Shown in pieces: positions 1 through 7,298 of a DNA stretch of 28,163 bases. Numbering within the stretch: the stretch's first letter is position 1; each line of letters begins with the position of its first letter. Below the pieces are notes generated by a model, which saw only the letters and a list, made by a program, of their open reading frames with translations, searched no databases and was not told the DNA's origin. Both the position numbers and the translations under genes were made by a program. The stretch is from an uncultured Oscillospiraceae bacterium. Lineage in GTDB: Bacteria > Bacillota > Clostridia > Oscillospirales > Ruminococcaceae. The DNA is taken from contig CAKSGA010000015.1 in the NCBI GenBank assembly GCA_934454435.1, positions 1 through 28,163 on the forward strand, written 5' to 3'.

Positions 1-77
1 GAACACAGTAGTTAAGCTCACTTGCGTCGACAATACTCGATGGGCAACTGTCCGGGAAGATAGATAGGCGCCGACAC
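1..77 (+). rRNA. rrf: 5S ribosomal RNA, 3' part (5' end outside window)
   Basis: The first bases match the conserved middle and 3' part of bacterial 5S rRNA: the GAACACAGTAGTTAAGCTC block, then the GGGAAGATAGATAGGCGCC block that normally closes the molecule. Only about two thirds is present, so the rest of the rRNA operon lies upstream. The exact 3' end (near 75-77) is estimated because the pairing partner of the terminal helix is missing. It is followed after a few bases by tRNA-Lys, the usual arrangement at the end of an rRNA operon. Confidence 0.85.
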
Positions 78-81
78 ATAT

Positions 82-157
82 GCAGCTTTAGCTCAGTTGG
101 TAGAGCAACTGACTCTTAATCAGTGGGTCCAGGGTTCGAGTCCCTGAAGCTGTACCA
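82..157 (+). tRNA. tRNA-Lys (anticodon CTT)
   Basis: A complete cloverleaf is visible. Acceptor strand 82-88 pairs with 147-153, followed by discriminator A154 and an encoded CCA at 155-157. The D arm carries AGTTGGTA, the anticodon stem ACTGA/TCAGT encloses loop CTCTTAA with anticodon CTT, and the T arm has GGTTCGAGTCC. It reads AAG. It is the first of four tRNAs directly after the 5S gene. Confidence 0.95.
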
Positions 158-201
158 CCACTGATAAGGAATAGGCTAAAACCTGTTCCTTATCTTTATA
201 T

Positions 202-276
202 GGCTCGTTAGTCAAGCGGTTAAGACGTCGCCCTCTCACGGCGAAAACGGGGGTTCGATTCCCCCACGAGTCACCA
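202..276 (+). tRNA. tRNA-Glu (anticodon CTC)
   Basis: Acceptor strand 202-208 pairs with 266-272, followed by A273 and encoded CCA 274-276. The anticodon stem TCGCC/GGCGA encloses loop CTCTCAC with anticodon CTC, reading GAG. The T arm is GGGGGTTCGATTCCCCC. It is separated from tRNA-Lys by 44 bases and is presumably part of the same transcript. Confidence 0.94.
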
Positions 277-301
277 TTATGTTGCCTTTGCAACGGACTT
301 C

Positions 302-378
302 GCGCCAATAGCTCAGTTGGTTAGAGCAACCGGCTCATAACCGGTCGGTCCGGGGTTCGAGTCCCTGTTGGCGCACCA
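302..378 (+). tRNA. tRNA-Met (anticodon CAT), probably elongator
   Basis: Acceptor GCGCCAA (302-308) pairs perfectly with TTGGCGC (368-374), followed by A375 and encoded CCA 376-378. The anticodon loop is CTCATAA with anticodon CAT. A paired first base (G1-C72) argues against initiator tRNA, which has an unpaired position 1 in bacteria. A lysidine-modified tRNA-Ile with a CAT anticodon cannot be fully excluded from sequence alone; it would need tilS substrate determinants to be compared. Confidence 0.88.
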
Positions 379-383
379 CCAAT

Positions 384-459
384 AGGGGTATAGTTCAGTT
401 GGTAGAACGACGGTCTCCAAAACCGTATGTCGAGGGTTCAAGTCCTTCTGCCCCTGCCA
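384..459 (+). tRNA. tRNA-Trp (anticodon CCA)
   Basis: Acceptor AGGGGTA (384-390) pairs with TGCCCCT (449-455) with one U-G pair, followed by discriminator G456, as is normal for tRNA-Trp, and encoded CCA 457-459. The anticodon loop CTCCAAA holds anticodon CCA. It is the last tRNA of the cluster; a terminator starts 9 bases downstream. Confidence 0.94.
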
Positions 460-467
460 AGCTTATC

Positions 468-505
468 AAGCCGTATTCCATATGGAGTGCGGCTTTTGGT
501 TTATT
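468..505 (+). terminator. intrinsic terminator of the rRNA-tRNA cluster
   Basis: A 12-bp stem (468-479 with 484-495, three G-U pairs) with an ATAT loop, outer bases AAGCCG/CGGCTT, is followed by a T-rich tail. It lies immediately after tRNA-Trp and is well placed to end the rRNA-tRNA transcript. Confidence 0.8.
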
Positions 506-511
506 AGTAAT

Positions 512-672
512 AAGGTAACCTCTAAAAGCCTCATGCGAGCAAAAATGTGCAGTGCGCACCATCTTCGTCGTCAAGCCTCCTCATAAGGGATACAGTCTTA
601 CGAGGAGACTTCCCCAGAATCCGGCACCCCCTGCCCATTTTGCTTTTCACACTGGTTTTTAGAGGTTCCCTT
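512..672. repeat. 161-bp element with 16-bp terminal inverted repeats (MITE-like)
   Basis: AAGGTAACCTCTAAAA at 512-527 and its inverse TTTTAGAGGTTCCCTT at 657-672 match at 15 of 16 positions. The interior has no convincing reading frame but holds two hairpins: GTGC/GCAC near 547-560 and a 10-bp stem with one mismatch, TCCTCATAAG/CTTACGAGGA, around 577-606. The element sits between two terminators. It could be a non-autonomous transposon remnant or a structured RNA; whether it is repeated elsewhere in the genome cannot be seen here. No clear target duplication could be fixed because the flanks are AT-rich. Confidence 0.55.
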
Positions 673-679
673 AATATAG

Positions 680-716
680 AGAATGCCGGGAAAATATAGT
701 ATCCCGGCATTCTTTT
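680..716 (+). terminator. second intrinsic terminator after the tRNA cluster
   Basis: A perfect 12-bp stem, AGAATGCCGGGA (680-691) with TCCCGGCATTCT (702-713), a 10-base loop and a short T tail. No gene lies between it and the first terminator, so it may be a back-up for the rRNA operon or may have been separated from the first by insertion of the 512-672 element. It directly precedes the next promoter. Confidence 0.78.
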
Positions 717-720
717 ACTG

Positions 721-749
721 TTGACATTATATACGTAATGTAGTATAAT
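721..749 (+). promoter_or_regulatory. sigma-A promoter for the ECF sigma operon
   Basis: TTGACA at 721-726 and TATAAT at 744-749 with a 17-bp spacer, a consensus vegetative promoter. A start near 756 gives a short leader before the AGGAGG ribosome site at 767-772. A consensus promoter means the sigma factor gene need not depend on itself for basal expression. Confidence 0.88.
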
Positions 750-780
750 AAATCATAAGATTTAGCAGGAGGTGCAGGAG

Positions 781-1308
781 ATGCAGAGTGATCATGAGTT
801 CATCAGCGGACTATATGAACAGTATGAACAGATGTTGTACCGTGTCGCTTTCAATATCCTGCGCAATTCAGCGGACGCTGAGGACGCCGTGCAGGAGTGT
901 TTCGTGCGTGTTGTGAAAAATCTTGACAAGATCTATGCCGTACCCTGCAACGAATTGCGTTTTTATCTGGTTATAATAGTGAGGAACACAGCATTGACGA
1001 TGCTGAAACAGAAGAAACGTACCGCCGTCCCTGACAATCTGGCTGAACAGGACGTCCCCGCAGAAGTCACACCGGAAGAGGAGTTTTTGCGGAAGTTCAG
1101 CGTTGCGGAGATTCGCAGTGCGGTGCAGCAGCTATCTGTTGAGGATTGCGAGGTGCTTTGGCTGCTGCTGTTCCGTGAATACTCCGTCGCAGAGATAGCC
1201 GAAATCATTGGACAGAAGCCGGTGACAGTTCGTTCCCGCATTTGCAGGGCACGAAAAAGGCTGATAAAGCAGCTGGAGGAAAGGGGGATCACTGCTGAAC
1301 ATGTATAA
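781..1308 (+). CDS. ECF-family RNA polymerase sigma factor
   Basis: A 175-residue protein with the two-domain ECF layout. Residues about 11-51 form sigma region 2, with the YRVAFNILRNSADAEDAVQE block (core binding and -10 recognition). Residues about 108-167 form region 4, with the helix-turn-helix EYSVAEIAEIIGQKPVTVRS that contacts the -35 box. ATG 781 is chosen because AGGAGG at 767-772 is 8 bases upstream; the in-frame GTG at 772 overlaps that site and is unlikely. The 3' end overlaps the next gene by 8 bases, the usual coupling of an ECF factor to its membrane regulator. The regulated signal is not evident; a cell-envelope stress role is only a family-level guess. Confidence 0.92.
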   Translation: MQSDHEFISGLYEQYEQMLYRVAFNILRNSADAEDAVQECFVRVVKNLDKIYAVPCNELRFYLVIIVRNTALTMLKQKKRTAVPDNLAEQDVPAEVTPEEEFLRKFSVAEIRSAVQQLSVEDCEVLWLLLFREYSVAEIAEIIGQKPVTVRSRICRARKRLIKQLEERGITAEHV

Positions 1309-2359
1309 TGATGAATTTGAAAAAGCGCTTCTTGAAAAAATAGGCGAAAACACTCCGGAGGAAACTCCGCATACCTTCTCCAGAAAATACAACAGGAAGA
1401 AACAGCATTTGCTACGCAGCCTGAATGGAAAGACTCGCAGGTTTCTGCGTCCGGCGTTAATAATAGCGGCCGCCTGCCTGACGATCACAGTTGCAGCAGC
1501 TGGGGCCGGAGTGTTCCATTCAAATGGCTTTACAGGTGTTGGAACGGACGATCACTACCAGCTTCACTTTGACGACACTGAGGGATCACCGGAGAGCATT
1601 ACTCAGCTTTATAATCCATCGGTGCCGGAGGAATTTTCCCTCAGACAATATTCGTTGTCACATTTTTCACTGTATTGCTCCTGGTTTAACGGTGAAAAGT
1701 CAATTGTGTTCGATCAGTCGCCCAAAAAAGACTACGGCGGACACTTTTTCGGCTTTGACCCTGAGGCAAGAGAAGAATGTACAGTCAACGGGCATGATGG
1801 CATTCTGCTGAACGATGAACTGATGATCGTTATATGGGATAATGGCGATTACATCATGGAGCTTTCCACGACCTGTATGACAAAGGAAGAAACCCTGAGT
1901 ATCGCCGAGTCTGTAGCTCCCTGCGGTCCATATTATCCAGAGTTCTCTGATGAAGCATCACCCGACACGTTGGAGAAAAAATACCTGCCACAGCTTGAAG
2001 GAGGCTTCACTGCTGAAGCTGAAAGCACCTCACGGTCTGCTATAACGAAATACAGCGGCAGGCGTGACCTTACACTTTACCAGTACACGGTGGAGGGATA
2101 CACGCCGGTACATGATTTGTCTGAATTCTGTGTTGAGTATAATGTAGAAAATGGCGTAAATCTGCGGGTTTTCCAGTGGTATAATCCTAATGAGTATTCT
2201 GTCCTGTGGGAGTATGGAGGTTATGTATTTGAGCTTTCCTCGCCGGAATGCAGGGATTTCACCAATGAGAATGGATATTATAATGTAACAGAGGACGAGA
2301 ACGACCTTATGGACCTTGCTATGGAGATATACCACCAGCTCGAACTGGAAAATGGTTGA
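1301..2359 (+). CDS. membrane-anchored DUF4367-type protein, likely anti-sigma partner
   Basis: 352 residues: a basic cytosolic N-terminus (1-50), one transmembrane helix at about 51-72, and a large extracytoplasmic part. The outside part appears to contain two related lobes (about 120-205 and 260-350), each with a pattern like that of DUF4367 sensor domains: short strands, then WDNGDYIMELSTTCMTKEE in lobe one and WEYGGYVFELSS in lobe two. Family knowledge: DUF4367 proteins are commonly encoded next to ECF sigma factors in Clostridia. The start overlaps the sigma gene by 8 bases, with GGAGG-like sequence at 1275-1288, which suggests translational coupling. The N-terminal 50 residues lack a clear zinc anti-sigma motif (HxxxCxxC), so binding to the sigma factor is inferred from context. 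Confidence 0.82.
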   Translation: MYNDEFEKALLEKIGENTPEETPHTFSRKYNRKKQHLLRSLNGKTRRFLRPALIIAAACLTITVAAAGAGVFHSNGFTGVGTDDHYQLHFDDTEGSPESITQLYNPSVPEEFSLRQYSLSHFSLYCSWFNGEKSIVFDQSPKKDYGGHFFGFDPEAREECTVNGHDGILLNDELMIVIWDNGDYIMELSTTCMTKEETLSIAESVAPCGPYYPEFSDEASPDTLEKKYLPQLEGGFTAEAESTSRSAITKYSGRRDLTLYQYTVEGYTPVHDLSEFCVEYNVENGVNLRVFQWYNPNEYSVLWEYGGYVFELSSPECRDFTNENGYYNVTEDENDLMDLAMEIYHQLELENG

Positions 2360-2384
2360 CAATCGGCCGGGAAAAGTGTATAAT
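2356..2384 (+). promoter_or_regulatory. sigma-A promoter for the GNAT gene
   Basis: TTGACA at 2356-2361 overlaps the TGA stop of the preceding gene (2357-2359); TATAAT is at 2379-2384, with a 17-bp spacer. It gives the acetyltransferase gene independent expression despite lying 60 bp after the anti-sigma gene. Confidence 0.85.
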
Positions 2385-2419
2385 AAAAGAGCTGATTAGT
2401 TTGACCAGGGGGTGGGTAT

Positions 2420-2893
2420 ATGCCGAAAACGACCGGCGTCAGAATGATAGTCAATCCCGATGAAAAGGAGCAGGTCTGCCGGGAGGTGCTCAGCGTCTTT
2501 CCGGAAAAGCTCGAGAGGGAGAAGAGCATCGAGGAATTCGCACAGAAATGCAGAACTATGCCGGTATGGGCTGATGTTGACGAAGATGTCGTCCGGGGGG
2601 TTGCAGTGCTGCGGGAAACGAGCGCCTGCGCCGCCGAGATATTCGTGATCTGTGTGCGTAAGGAATTCCAGCGCCATAAGATCGGAAAGGCGCTGTTTAC
2701 AGCTCTGATGAACTATGCCCGCAGGCAGGGCTACGAGTATCTGCAGGTCAAGACTCTCAAGAACGGAGTCTGTCAGGAGTACGACTCAGCGAATGTGTTC
2801 TACCAGAGCCTTGGTTTCAGGGAGCTCGAGGTGCTTCCGATCTGGGGGGAGGAAAACCCCTGTCAGATACTTATACGGAACGTAAATTATTGA
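2420..2893 (+). CDS. GNAT-family N-acetyltransferase
   Basis: 157 residues, normal for a single-domain GNAT enzyme, which moves an acetyl group from acetyl-CoA to an amine. The acetyl-CoA pyrophosphate-binding motif A is visible around residues 80-95 as VRKEFQRHKIGKALFTAL, fitting the Q/R-x-x-G-x-G/A rule with a Lys at the last position. The C-terminal part has the typical SANVFYQSLGFRE block, where a Tyr near the active site often acts as general acid. Start ATG 2420 is supported by AGGGGGTG at 2407-2414. The substrate cannot be told from the sequence. Its own promoter and terminator make it a single-gene unit. Confidence 0.88.
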   Translation: MPKTTGVRMIVNPDEKEQVCREVLSVFPEKLEREKSIEEFAQKCRTMPVWADVDEDVVRGVAVLRETSACAAEIFVICVRKEFQRHKIGKALFTALMNYARRQGYEYLQVKTLKNGVCQEYDSANVFYQSLGFRELEVLPIWGEENPCQILIRNVNY

Positions 2894-2897
2894 TGAT

Positions 2898-2937
2898 TCC
2901 CGCTTTCGGTTGAAAAGACCGGGGCGGGGATTTTTTT
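2898..2937 (+). terminator. intrinsic terminator after the GNAT gene
   Basis: A bulged GC-rich stem (TCCCGC...CGGT paired with ACCG...GCGGGGA) ending at 2930 is followed by seven T residues (2931-2937). It starts 4 bases after the stop codon. Confidence 0.82.
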
Positions 2938-3183
2938 ATTGCCAGGTTATTATACGGAAAGTCAATTATATAATTATGTATTCGTGAAGTAATATTACTT
3001 GGGGTCAAATATTATGAGAATTAACAGATCGTCGCAAGAGTTATTGCTACATTCCGTATAATCTCAAAAAATATAACCTTGTTCGGTTAATTCCGACCTT
3101 GATTAAACTGATTGTTAAATACTATGTTGAAAGAGTTGAAAAGGCGTGTTTCAAACCGGGATCGTGGAAAAGTTCTCAACATT
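2938..3183. other. AT-rich intergenic region with short repeats and a palindrome
   Basis: No supported gene. TTATACGGAA occurs at 2871-2880 (end of the GNAT gene) and 2950-2959 as part of an imperfect 20-base direct repeat (2871-2890 and 2950-2969, 17 of 20 positions), and in inverted orientation at 3052-3061. A perfect 14-bp palindrome, AAGTAATATTACTT, is at 2987-3000. Near 3124-3140 and 3173-3189 there is an imperfect inverted repeat rich in GTTGAAA, which reaches the 3' end of the next (minus-strand) gene and may serve as its transcript end. A 15-codon frame at 3014 has no ribosome site and was not called. Confidence 0.45.
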
Positions 3184-3531
3184 TCAACAGCACATTGTTG
3201 AAATATCCCCCAGGATCACCACAATTCCTCCCGGGCTGTGAAGAACCACCGCCGCTGTATTCCGTTCTGTGAACAGCGTCAGACGCATTTCCCACAGGAC
3301 GTTCCGGAGCGGCAGGCGGCGTTCATGGTTTATTATTATACCGCTTGTTATGGTCAGGACTTCCTCGCTGATGTCATATTTCAGAGCGTAATAATAGCCA
3401 AACCAAATAACGCTGAGTATAAGTAAAACCGGAATCCCAAACCACTCCACCAGTCTGAATAGCAGAATGTAGATCACTGCCGCCGCCAGTTCCACAAGCC
3501 AGAACATCGTCCAGCGCTTTTTCACCTTCAT
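3184..3531 (-). CDS. small membrane protein with bacterial PH-like domain
   Basis: 115 residues. Two hydrophobic helices at about 10-27 and 29-49 are followed by a stretch with the pattern of bacterial PH (bPH2/YdbS-type) domains: DISEEVLTITSGIIINHERR, then LPLRNVLWEMRLTLF and strands ending VVLHSPGGIVVILGDI. Such domains usually sit on the cytosolic face of the membrane; their ligands are poorly known. The family assignment rests on the strand pattern and the two preceding helices, so it is moderate. The ribosome site AAAGGCGGG lies just upstream of the ATG. It diverges from marR, and an extended -10 box (TGC TATAAT, minus strand, 3571-3579) lies between them. Confidence 0.72.
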   Translation of the reverse strand: MKVKKRWTMFWLVELAAAVIYILLFRLVEWFGIPVLLILSVIWFGYYYALKYDISEEVLTITSGIIINHERRLPLRNVLWEMRLTLFTERNTAAVVLHSPGGIVVILGDISTMCC

Positions 3532-3570
3532 TTCGACCCGCCTTTCACATAGTATTCACCTGCCGTGTGA

Positions 3571-3579
3571 ATTATAGCA
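3571..3579 (-). promoter_or_regulatory. extended -10 promoter candidate for the PH-domain gene
   Basis: On the minus strand TGC-TATAAT occurs about 40 bases before the start codon. No good -35 hexamer is seen at 17-18 bp, so the TGN extension would have to compensate. It is flanked by the inverted repeat TTCAC/GTGAA. Confidence 0.5.
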
Positions 3580-3629
3580 TTCCGCTGTTGTGGGATTTTA
3601 TGCACTTCGCCGAAATGAACTGTGCACTG

Positions 3630-3671
3630 TTGACAAATGTATTTAACCGTGTTAAAATATAACACAGGTTA
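3630..3671 (+). promoter_or_regulatory. marR promoter with overlapping operator-like inverted repeat
   Basis: TTGACA at 3630-3635 and TAAAAT at 3653-3658 with a 17-bp spacer. TAACCGTGTTA (3644-3654) and TAACACAGGTTA (3660-3671) form an imperfect inverted repeat (one extra base in the right arm) that covers the -10 box and the start site. This is where MarR repressors usually bind their own promoters, so autoregulation by the downstream gene is likely. Confidence 0.78.
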
Positions 3672-3693
3672 ATATTATAGGAGCAGTGATAAA

Positions 3694-4191
3694 GTGTTAT
3701 GTTTTGCTGATATGCTGTGGGAGGATAAGGACTTTGTAGGCAATTCATACCCGCAGGAGGTCTGCGAGGGTCTGGTAAGAAGCATGGAAAGGCTCAGCAG
3801 ACTGAACCCCGATAAAGTTATAGAGGGGCTTTCTCCGCCGGAATTCTCGGTGCTGTGCTGCGTAGGGGAATTTCCCCTGAAGAACGGCGGCAGACCATCA
3901 AGCGTTGCGGATATCGCTTCAATGATGAAGGTGTCAGTACCTGCCGTGTCGAGGACGCTGCGCTCCCTGCAGGAAAAGGGCTGGATAGAACGCACCGTGG
4001 ACGAGTTCGACCGCCGCAGCGTGCGGGTCACGCTTACTCCCACCGGCGAGGAAATGATGCGTGCCAACATGAAGCGGGTGGTGGAGGTGCTAAACCGTAT
4101 ACTCTCGGTGTTCACGCCGGAGGAGATACGCACAATATCGGCGCTATACAGTAAGTTTACGGCGTCGATGGAGAACATTCTCGGGAAATGA
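3694..4191 (+). CDS. MarR-family transcriptional regulator
   Basis: 165 residues, a usual MarR length. The winged-helix DNA-binding region is at about 65-125: SVADIASMMKVSVPAVSRTL (recognition helix) followed by LQEKGWIERTVDEFDRRSVR and the wing VTLTPTGEEMM. The DRRS motif in the wing is characteristic of the family. GTG 3694 is chosen because AGGAG at 3679-3683 lies 10 bases upstream; ATG 3712 is too distant. It is followed after 74 bases by an ABC transporter, the common arrangement in which MarR represses an efflux or peptide-resistance transporter until a ligand binds. Ligand unknown. Confidence 0.9.
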   Translation: MLCFADMLWEDKDFVGNSYPQEVCEGLVRSMERLSRLNPDKVIEGLSPPEFSVLCCVGEFPLKNGGRPSSVADIASMMKVSVPAVSRTLRSLQEKGWIERTVDEFDRRSVRVTLTPTGEEMMRANMKRVVEVLNRILSVFTPEEIRTISALYSKFTASMENILGK

Positions 4192-4196
4192 AAATA

Positions 4197-4236
4197 ACGG
4201 CGGTACAGTGTGCGGACGTCCGCCGTGTCATATAAT
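4197..4236 (+). promoter_or_regulatory. inverted repeat between marR and the ABC transporter gene
   Basis: ACGGCGG (4197-4203) pairs with CCGCCGT (4220-4226), and inside lies a perfect 12-bp palindrome GCGGACGTCCGC (4212-4223). A TATAAT follows at 4231-4236 but has no recognisable -35 box. It may be a second regulated start for the transporter gene or an RNA hairpin. There is no T tract, so it is not a terminator. Confidence 0.4.
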
Positions 4237-4265
4237 TCAACAAAAGAACTGAAAGGAGCACATAA

Positions 4266-7232
4266 ATGCTTGAGATCAGAAATATCGTCAAGGACTATGC
4301 CACCGACAGTGAAACGGTCCATGCGCTGAAAGGCGTTTCCATCGCTTTCCGTGAAAGCGAACTGGTGTCCGTCCTGGGACAGTCCGGCTGCGGCAAGACC
4401 ACGCTGCTGAATATCATCGGCGGTCTTGACCAGTACACCAGCGGCGACCTTATCATCAACGGTCAATCCACGAAGCAGTATAAGTCAGCTGACTGGGATA
4501 CATACCGCAACCACTCCGTAGGGTTCGTTTTCCAGAGCTACAACCTCATCCCGCACCAGAGCGTGCTTTCTAACGTTGAGCTTGCGCTGACCCTTTCCGG
4601 CATCTCCAAGGCGGAGCGCAGGCAGCGTGCAAAGGAAGCTCTTGAAAAGGTGGGACTGGGAGATCAGCTCCACAAGCGCCCGAACCAGATGTCCGGCGGC
4701 CAGATGCAGCGTGTTGCCATCGCAAGAGCGCTTGTAAACGACCCGGATATCCTGCTTGCAGACGAGCCAACCGGCGCCCTCGACAGTGAAACCAGCGTTC
4801 AGATAATGGAGCTTGTAAAGGAGATCGCAAGGGATCGTCTTGTTATAATGGTAACGCACAACCCGGAGCTTGCCGAGAAGTATTCCACCCGAATAGTACG
4901 CCTGCTGGACGGTAAGATAGTGGGCGACAGCGACCCGTTCGACCCGACCACTGAAAAGGACGGCGCCGGGACGGAGGTGCGCACATCGGCTGTCAAGAAG
5001 GGGAAAAAGACCTCCATGTCGTTCCTGACGGCGCTCTCCCTGTCGAAGAACAACCTCATGACAAAGAAAGGGCGCACATTTCTGACGTCCTTTGCGGGAA
5101 GCATAGGCATCATCGGAATTGCACTGATACTGTCCCTGTCGAATGGCGTACAGGAGTATATCAACAGCGTTGAGCGTTCAACGCTGGCGTCATTCCCGGT
5201 GTCGATACAGCATGAAACAGTGGATTACACCAGCCTGATGAACTCCATGATGAATGTACGGGACAACGATACAGAGGAGCGTGACCCTAACAGGATCTAT
5301 ACCAACGATATTTCCACCGAGATGGGTCAGACGATGCTGTCGGAGCTGCAGATCAACAACCTTACGGAGTTCAAGAAATACATCGAGAGCAATCCTGAGG
5401 ACATTCAGGACAGCATTTCGGAGATACAGTACAGCTATGACTCTGAGCTGTATATCTACGGTCACAGCGTAAATGGCGATATCATGCAGATAAACCCGTC
5501 AACGGTGATGGCTGCGATGATGGGACAGTCCATGGCGGACAACGTGAACCAGATGGCAAGCACATATTCTTCGCTGATGGGAAGCAGCTCCATGAGCAGC
5601 TATGACGCATTCCATGAGCTTCTCAGCAATGATATGCTGGAAACGGAGTATGAGGTGCTTGCAGGCAGACTTCCCGAGGCATACGATGAGGTAGTTGTTC
5701 TTGTAACCGACCGCAAGGAGCTGTCGGACGTCACGCTGTATACTCTTGGCCTGCGTGACCAGAGCGAGCTTGAGGGAATGATGGCGAAGTTCATGGCAGG
5801 GGAGACCTTCGATGTAGACACCGGCGACCTTTCCTTCAGTTATGACGAGCTCATGGGCATGAAGTTCAGCATGCTGACCGCTCCGGAGCTCTACCAGAAG
5901 AACGACGACGGCACCTGGACAGATATGCGCTCCGATAGTGAGTTCATGGAGCAGGCGTCTGAAAACGGGCTTCAGCTCAAGGTTGTGGGCATTCTGATGC
6001 CCCAGTCCGACTCGCTGATATCCTCCACCAGTTCTGGCGGGATCGGCTATACGCATGCGCTGACCGAGTACATGATAAATAAGGTCAACGACAGCGAGCT
6101 TGTAAAGGCGCAGAAAGAAAACCCCGACGTGGACGTTTTCACCGGCATCGAGTTCCCCAAGGCAGATGAGGAGCCGGACAAGGCTATGTCCCAGTCCGAT
6201 GCCATGGAGATGATAACCGGCATGCTCTCCGAGGAGCAGAAAGCTCAGCTTAACCAGGGAATAATGGGCTCTCTTACAGAGGAGCAGCAGGCGCAGATAC
6301 AGTCCTCTATGATGGGCATGGTGAGCGATGAGCAGATGAGCGGCATTATCATGGGGCTTCTCACGCCGGAGCAGCTGGGGCAGCTCCAGACCGGGGCGGA
6401 CGTACAGTCCCTGCTGACCGATGAGCAGAGGGCGCAGATCTCCGCACAGATAGCGGCTTCACTCACTCCGGAGCAGAGCGCACAGCTCTCCGCTGAAATG
6501 AACGGAATGATAGACCCGGCGAAGATGTACACCGTATTCATGCAGGTGCTGACCACTGACCAGCTCAATGAGCTCATGCAGCTCACCAAGGAGCCGGAAA
6601 CCACCGACGCTACCTATGACGGCAACCTGAAGCTGCTTGGCGTCGCAGACCTCACCGAGCCCAGCAGCATGAAGATCTACGCAAAGGATTTCGAGAGCAA
6701 GGGTCTGATAACGGATCTCATCGAGAAGTACAACGACGGCAAGATAGCCGGGGATAAGCAGGAGGACGTCATCAACTACACCGACTATGTAGGCATGCTG
6801 ATGTCCAGCGTGAGCGATATTATCAATGCGATATCCTATATTCTTATAGCGTTCGTTGCGATCTCGCTGGTGGTATCCTCCATCATGATAGGCATAATCA
6901 CGTATATCTCCGTTCTGGAGCGCACCAAGGAGATCGGCATACTGCGTGCCATGGGCGCTTCCAAGGGTGACGTTTCCAACGTGTTCAATGCGGAAACGCT
7001 GATAGTGGGCTTCGCCGCAGGCGTTATCGGTATCGGCGTGACGCTGCTGCTGAATATCCCGATAAATATCATCATCGAGAACATCACGGGTATTTCAAAC
7101 GTGGCTCTTCTGCCGTGGCAGGGCGGTATTATCCTGGTGATAATCAGCATGCTGCTGACCCTCATCGCAGGACTTGTCCCCGCAGGCGTTGCTGCAAGAA
7201 AAGATCCTGTAGAGGCACTCAGGACGGAATAA
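4266..7232 (+). CDS. ABC transporter, fused ATPase and FtsX/MacB-type permease with large ectodomain
   Basis: 988 residues. The ATPase is at 1-230: Walker [10 protein letters not shown] (38-46), signature [15 protein letters not shown] (about 142-156), Walker [13 protein letters not shown] (about 160-172) and the MVTHN switch His (about 200). The permease begins with a transmembrane helix at about 272-292, then an ectodomain of about 560 residues, then three helices at about 850-878, 910-935 and 955-976 with the FtsX block [15 protein letters not shown]. This is MacB topology, but the ectodomain is far longer than in MacB. At about 650-770 it contains seven copies of an L-x-x-E/D-Q-x-x-x-I/L repeat. 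Such transporters move or sense peptides and lipids mechanically rather than by classic import. AAAGGAG precedes ATG 4266. Likely controlled by the MarR protein; the substrate is unknown. Confidence 0.9.
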   Translation: MLEIRNIVKDYATDSETVHALKGVSIAFRESELVSVLGQSGCGKTTLLNIIGGLDQYTSGDLIINGQSTKQYKSADWDTYRNHSVGFVFQSYNLIPHQSVLSNVELALTLSGISKAERRQRAKEALEKVGLGDQLHKRPNQMSGGQMQRVAIARALVNDPDILLADEPTGALDSETSVQIMELVKEIARDRLVIMVTHNPELAEKYSTRIVRLLDGKIVGDSDPFDPTTEKDGAGTEVRTSAVKKGKKTSMSFLTALSLSKNNLMTKKGRTFLTSFAGSIGIIGIALILSLSNGVQEYINSVERSTLASFPVSIQHETVDYTSLMNSMMNVRDNDTEERDPNRIYTNDISTEMGQTMLSELQINNLTEFKKYIESNPEDIQDSISEIQYSYDSELYIYGHSVNGDIMQINPSTVMAAMMGQSMADNVNQMASTYSSLMGSSSMSSYDAFHELLSNDMLETEYEVLAGRLPEAYDEVVVLVTDRKELSDVTLYTLGLRDQSELEGMMAKFMAGETFDVDTGDLSFSYDELMGMKFSMLTAPELYQKNDDGTWTDMRSDSEFMEQASENGLQLKVVGILMPQSDSLISSTSSGGIGYTHALTEYMINKVNDSELVKAQKENPDVDVFTGIEFPKADEEPDKAMSQSDAMEMITGMLSEEQKAQLNQGIMGSLTEEQQAQIQSSMMGMVSDEQMSGIIMGLLTPEQLGQLQTGADVQSLLTDEQRAQISAQIAASLTPEQSAQLSAEMNGMIDPAKMYTVFMQVLTTDQLNELMQLTKEPETTDATYDGNLKLLGVADLTEPSSMKIYAKDFESKGLITDLIEKYNDGKIAGDKQEDVINYTDYVGMLMSSVSDIINAISYILIAFVAISLVVSSIMIGIITYISVLERTKEIGILRAMGASKGDVSNVFNAETLIVGFAAGVIGIGVTLLLNIPINIIIENITGISNVALLPWQGGIILVIISMLLTLIAGLVPAGVAARKDPVEALRTE

Positions 7233-7252
7233 AACTAATTCAGAAATACAAA

Positions 7253-7287
7253 ATGGGCTGCAAGATCATTGCAGCCCATCAGTTTTT
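7253..7287. terminator. bidirectional intrinsic terminator
   Basis: A perfect 11-bp stem, 7253-7263 with 7269-7279 (core ATGGGCTGCA), is followed on the plus strand by TTTTT at 7283-7287 and on the minus strand by TTTTG. It ends both the ABC transporter transcript and the convergent minus-strand pyrE operon. Confidence 0.88.
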
Positions 7288-7298
7288 GAATTAAGACA

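Noticed and set aside
3675..4466. 263-codon minus-strand frame over marR and the ABC gene start
   Set aside because: Antisense to two well-supported genes and to the marR promoter; no ribosome site or family motif.
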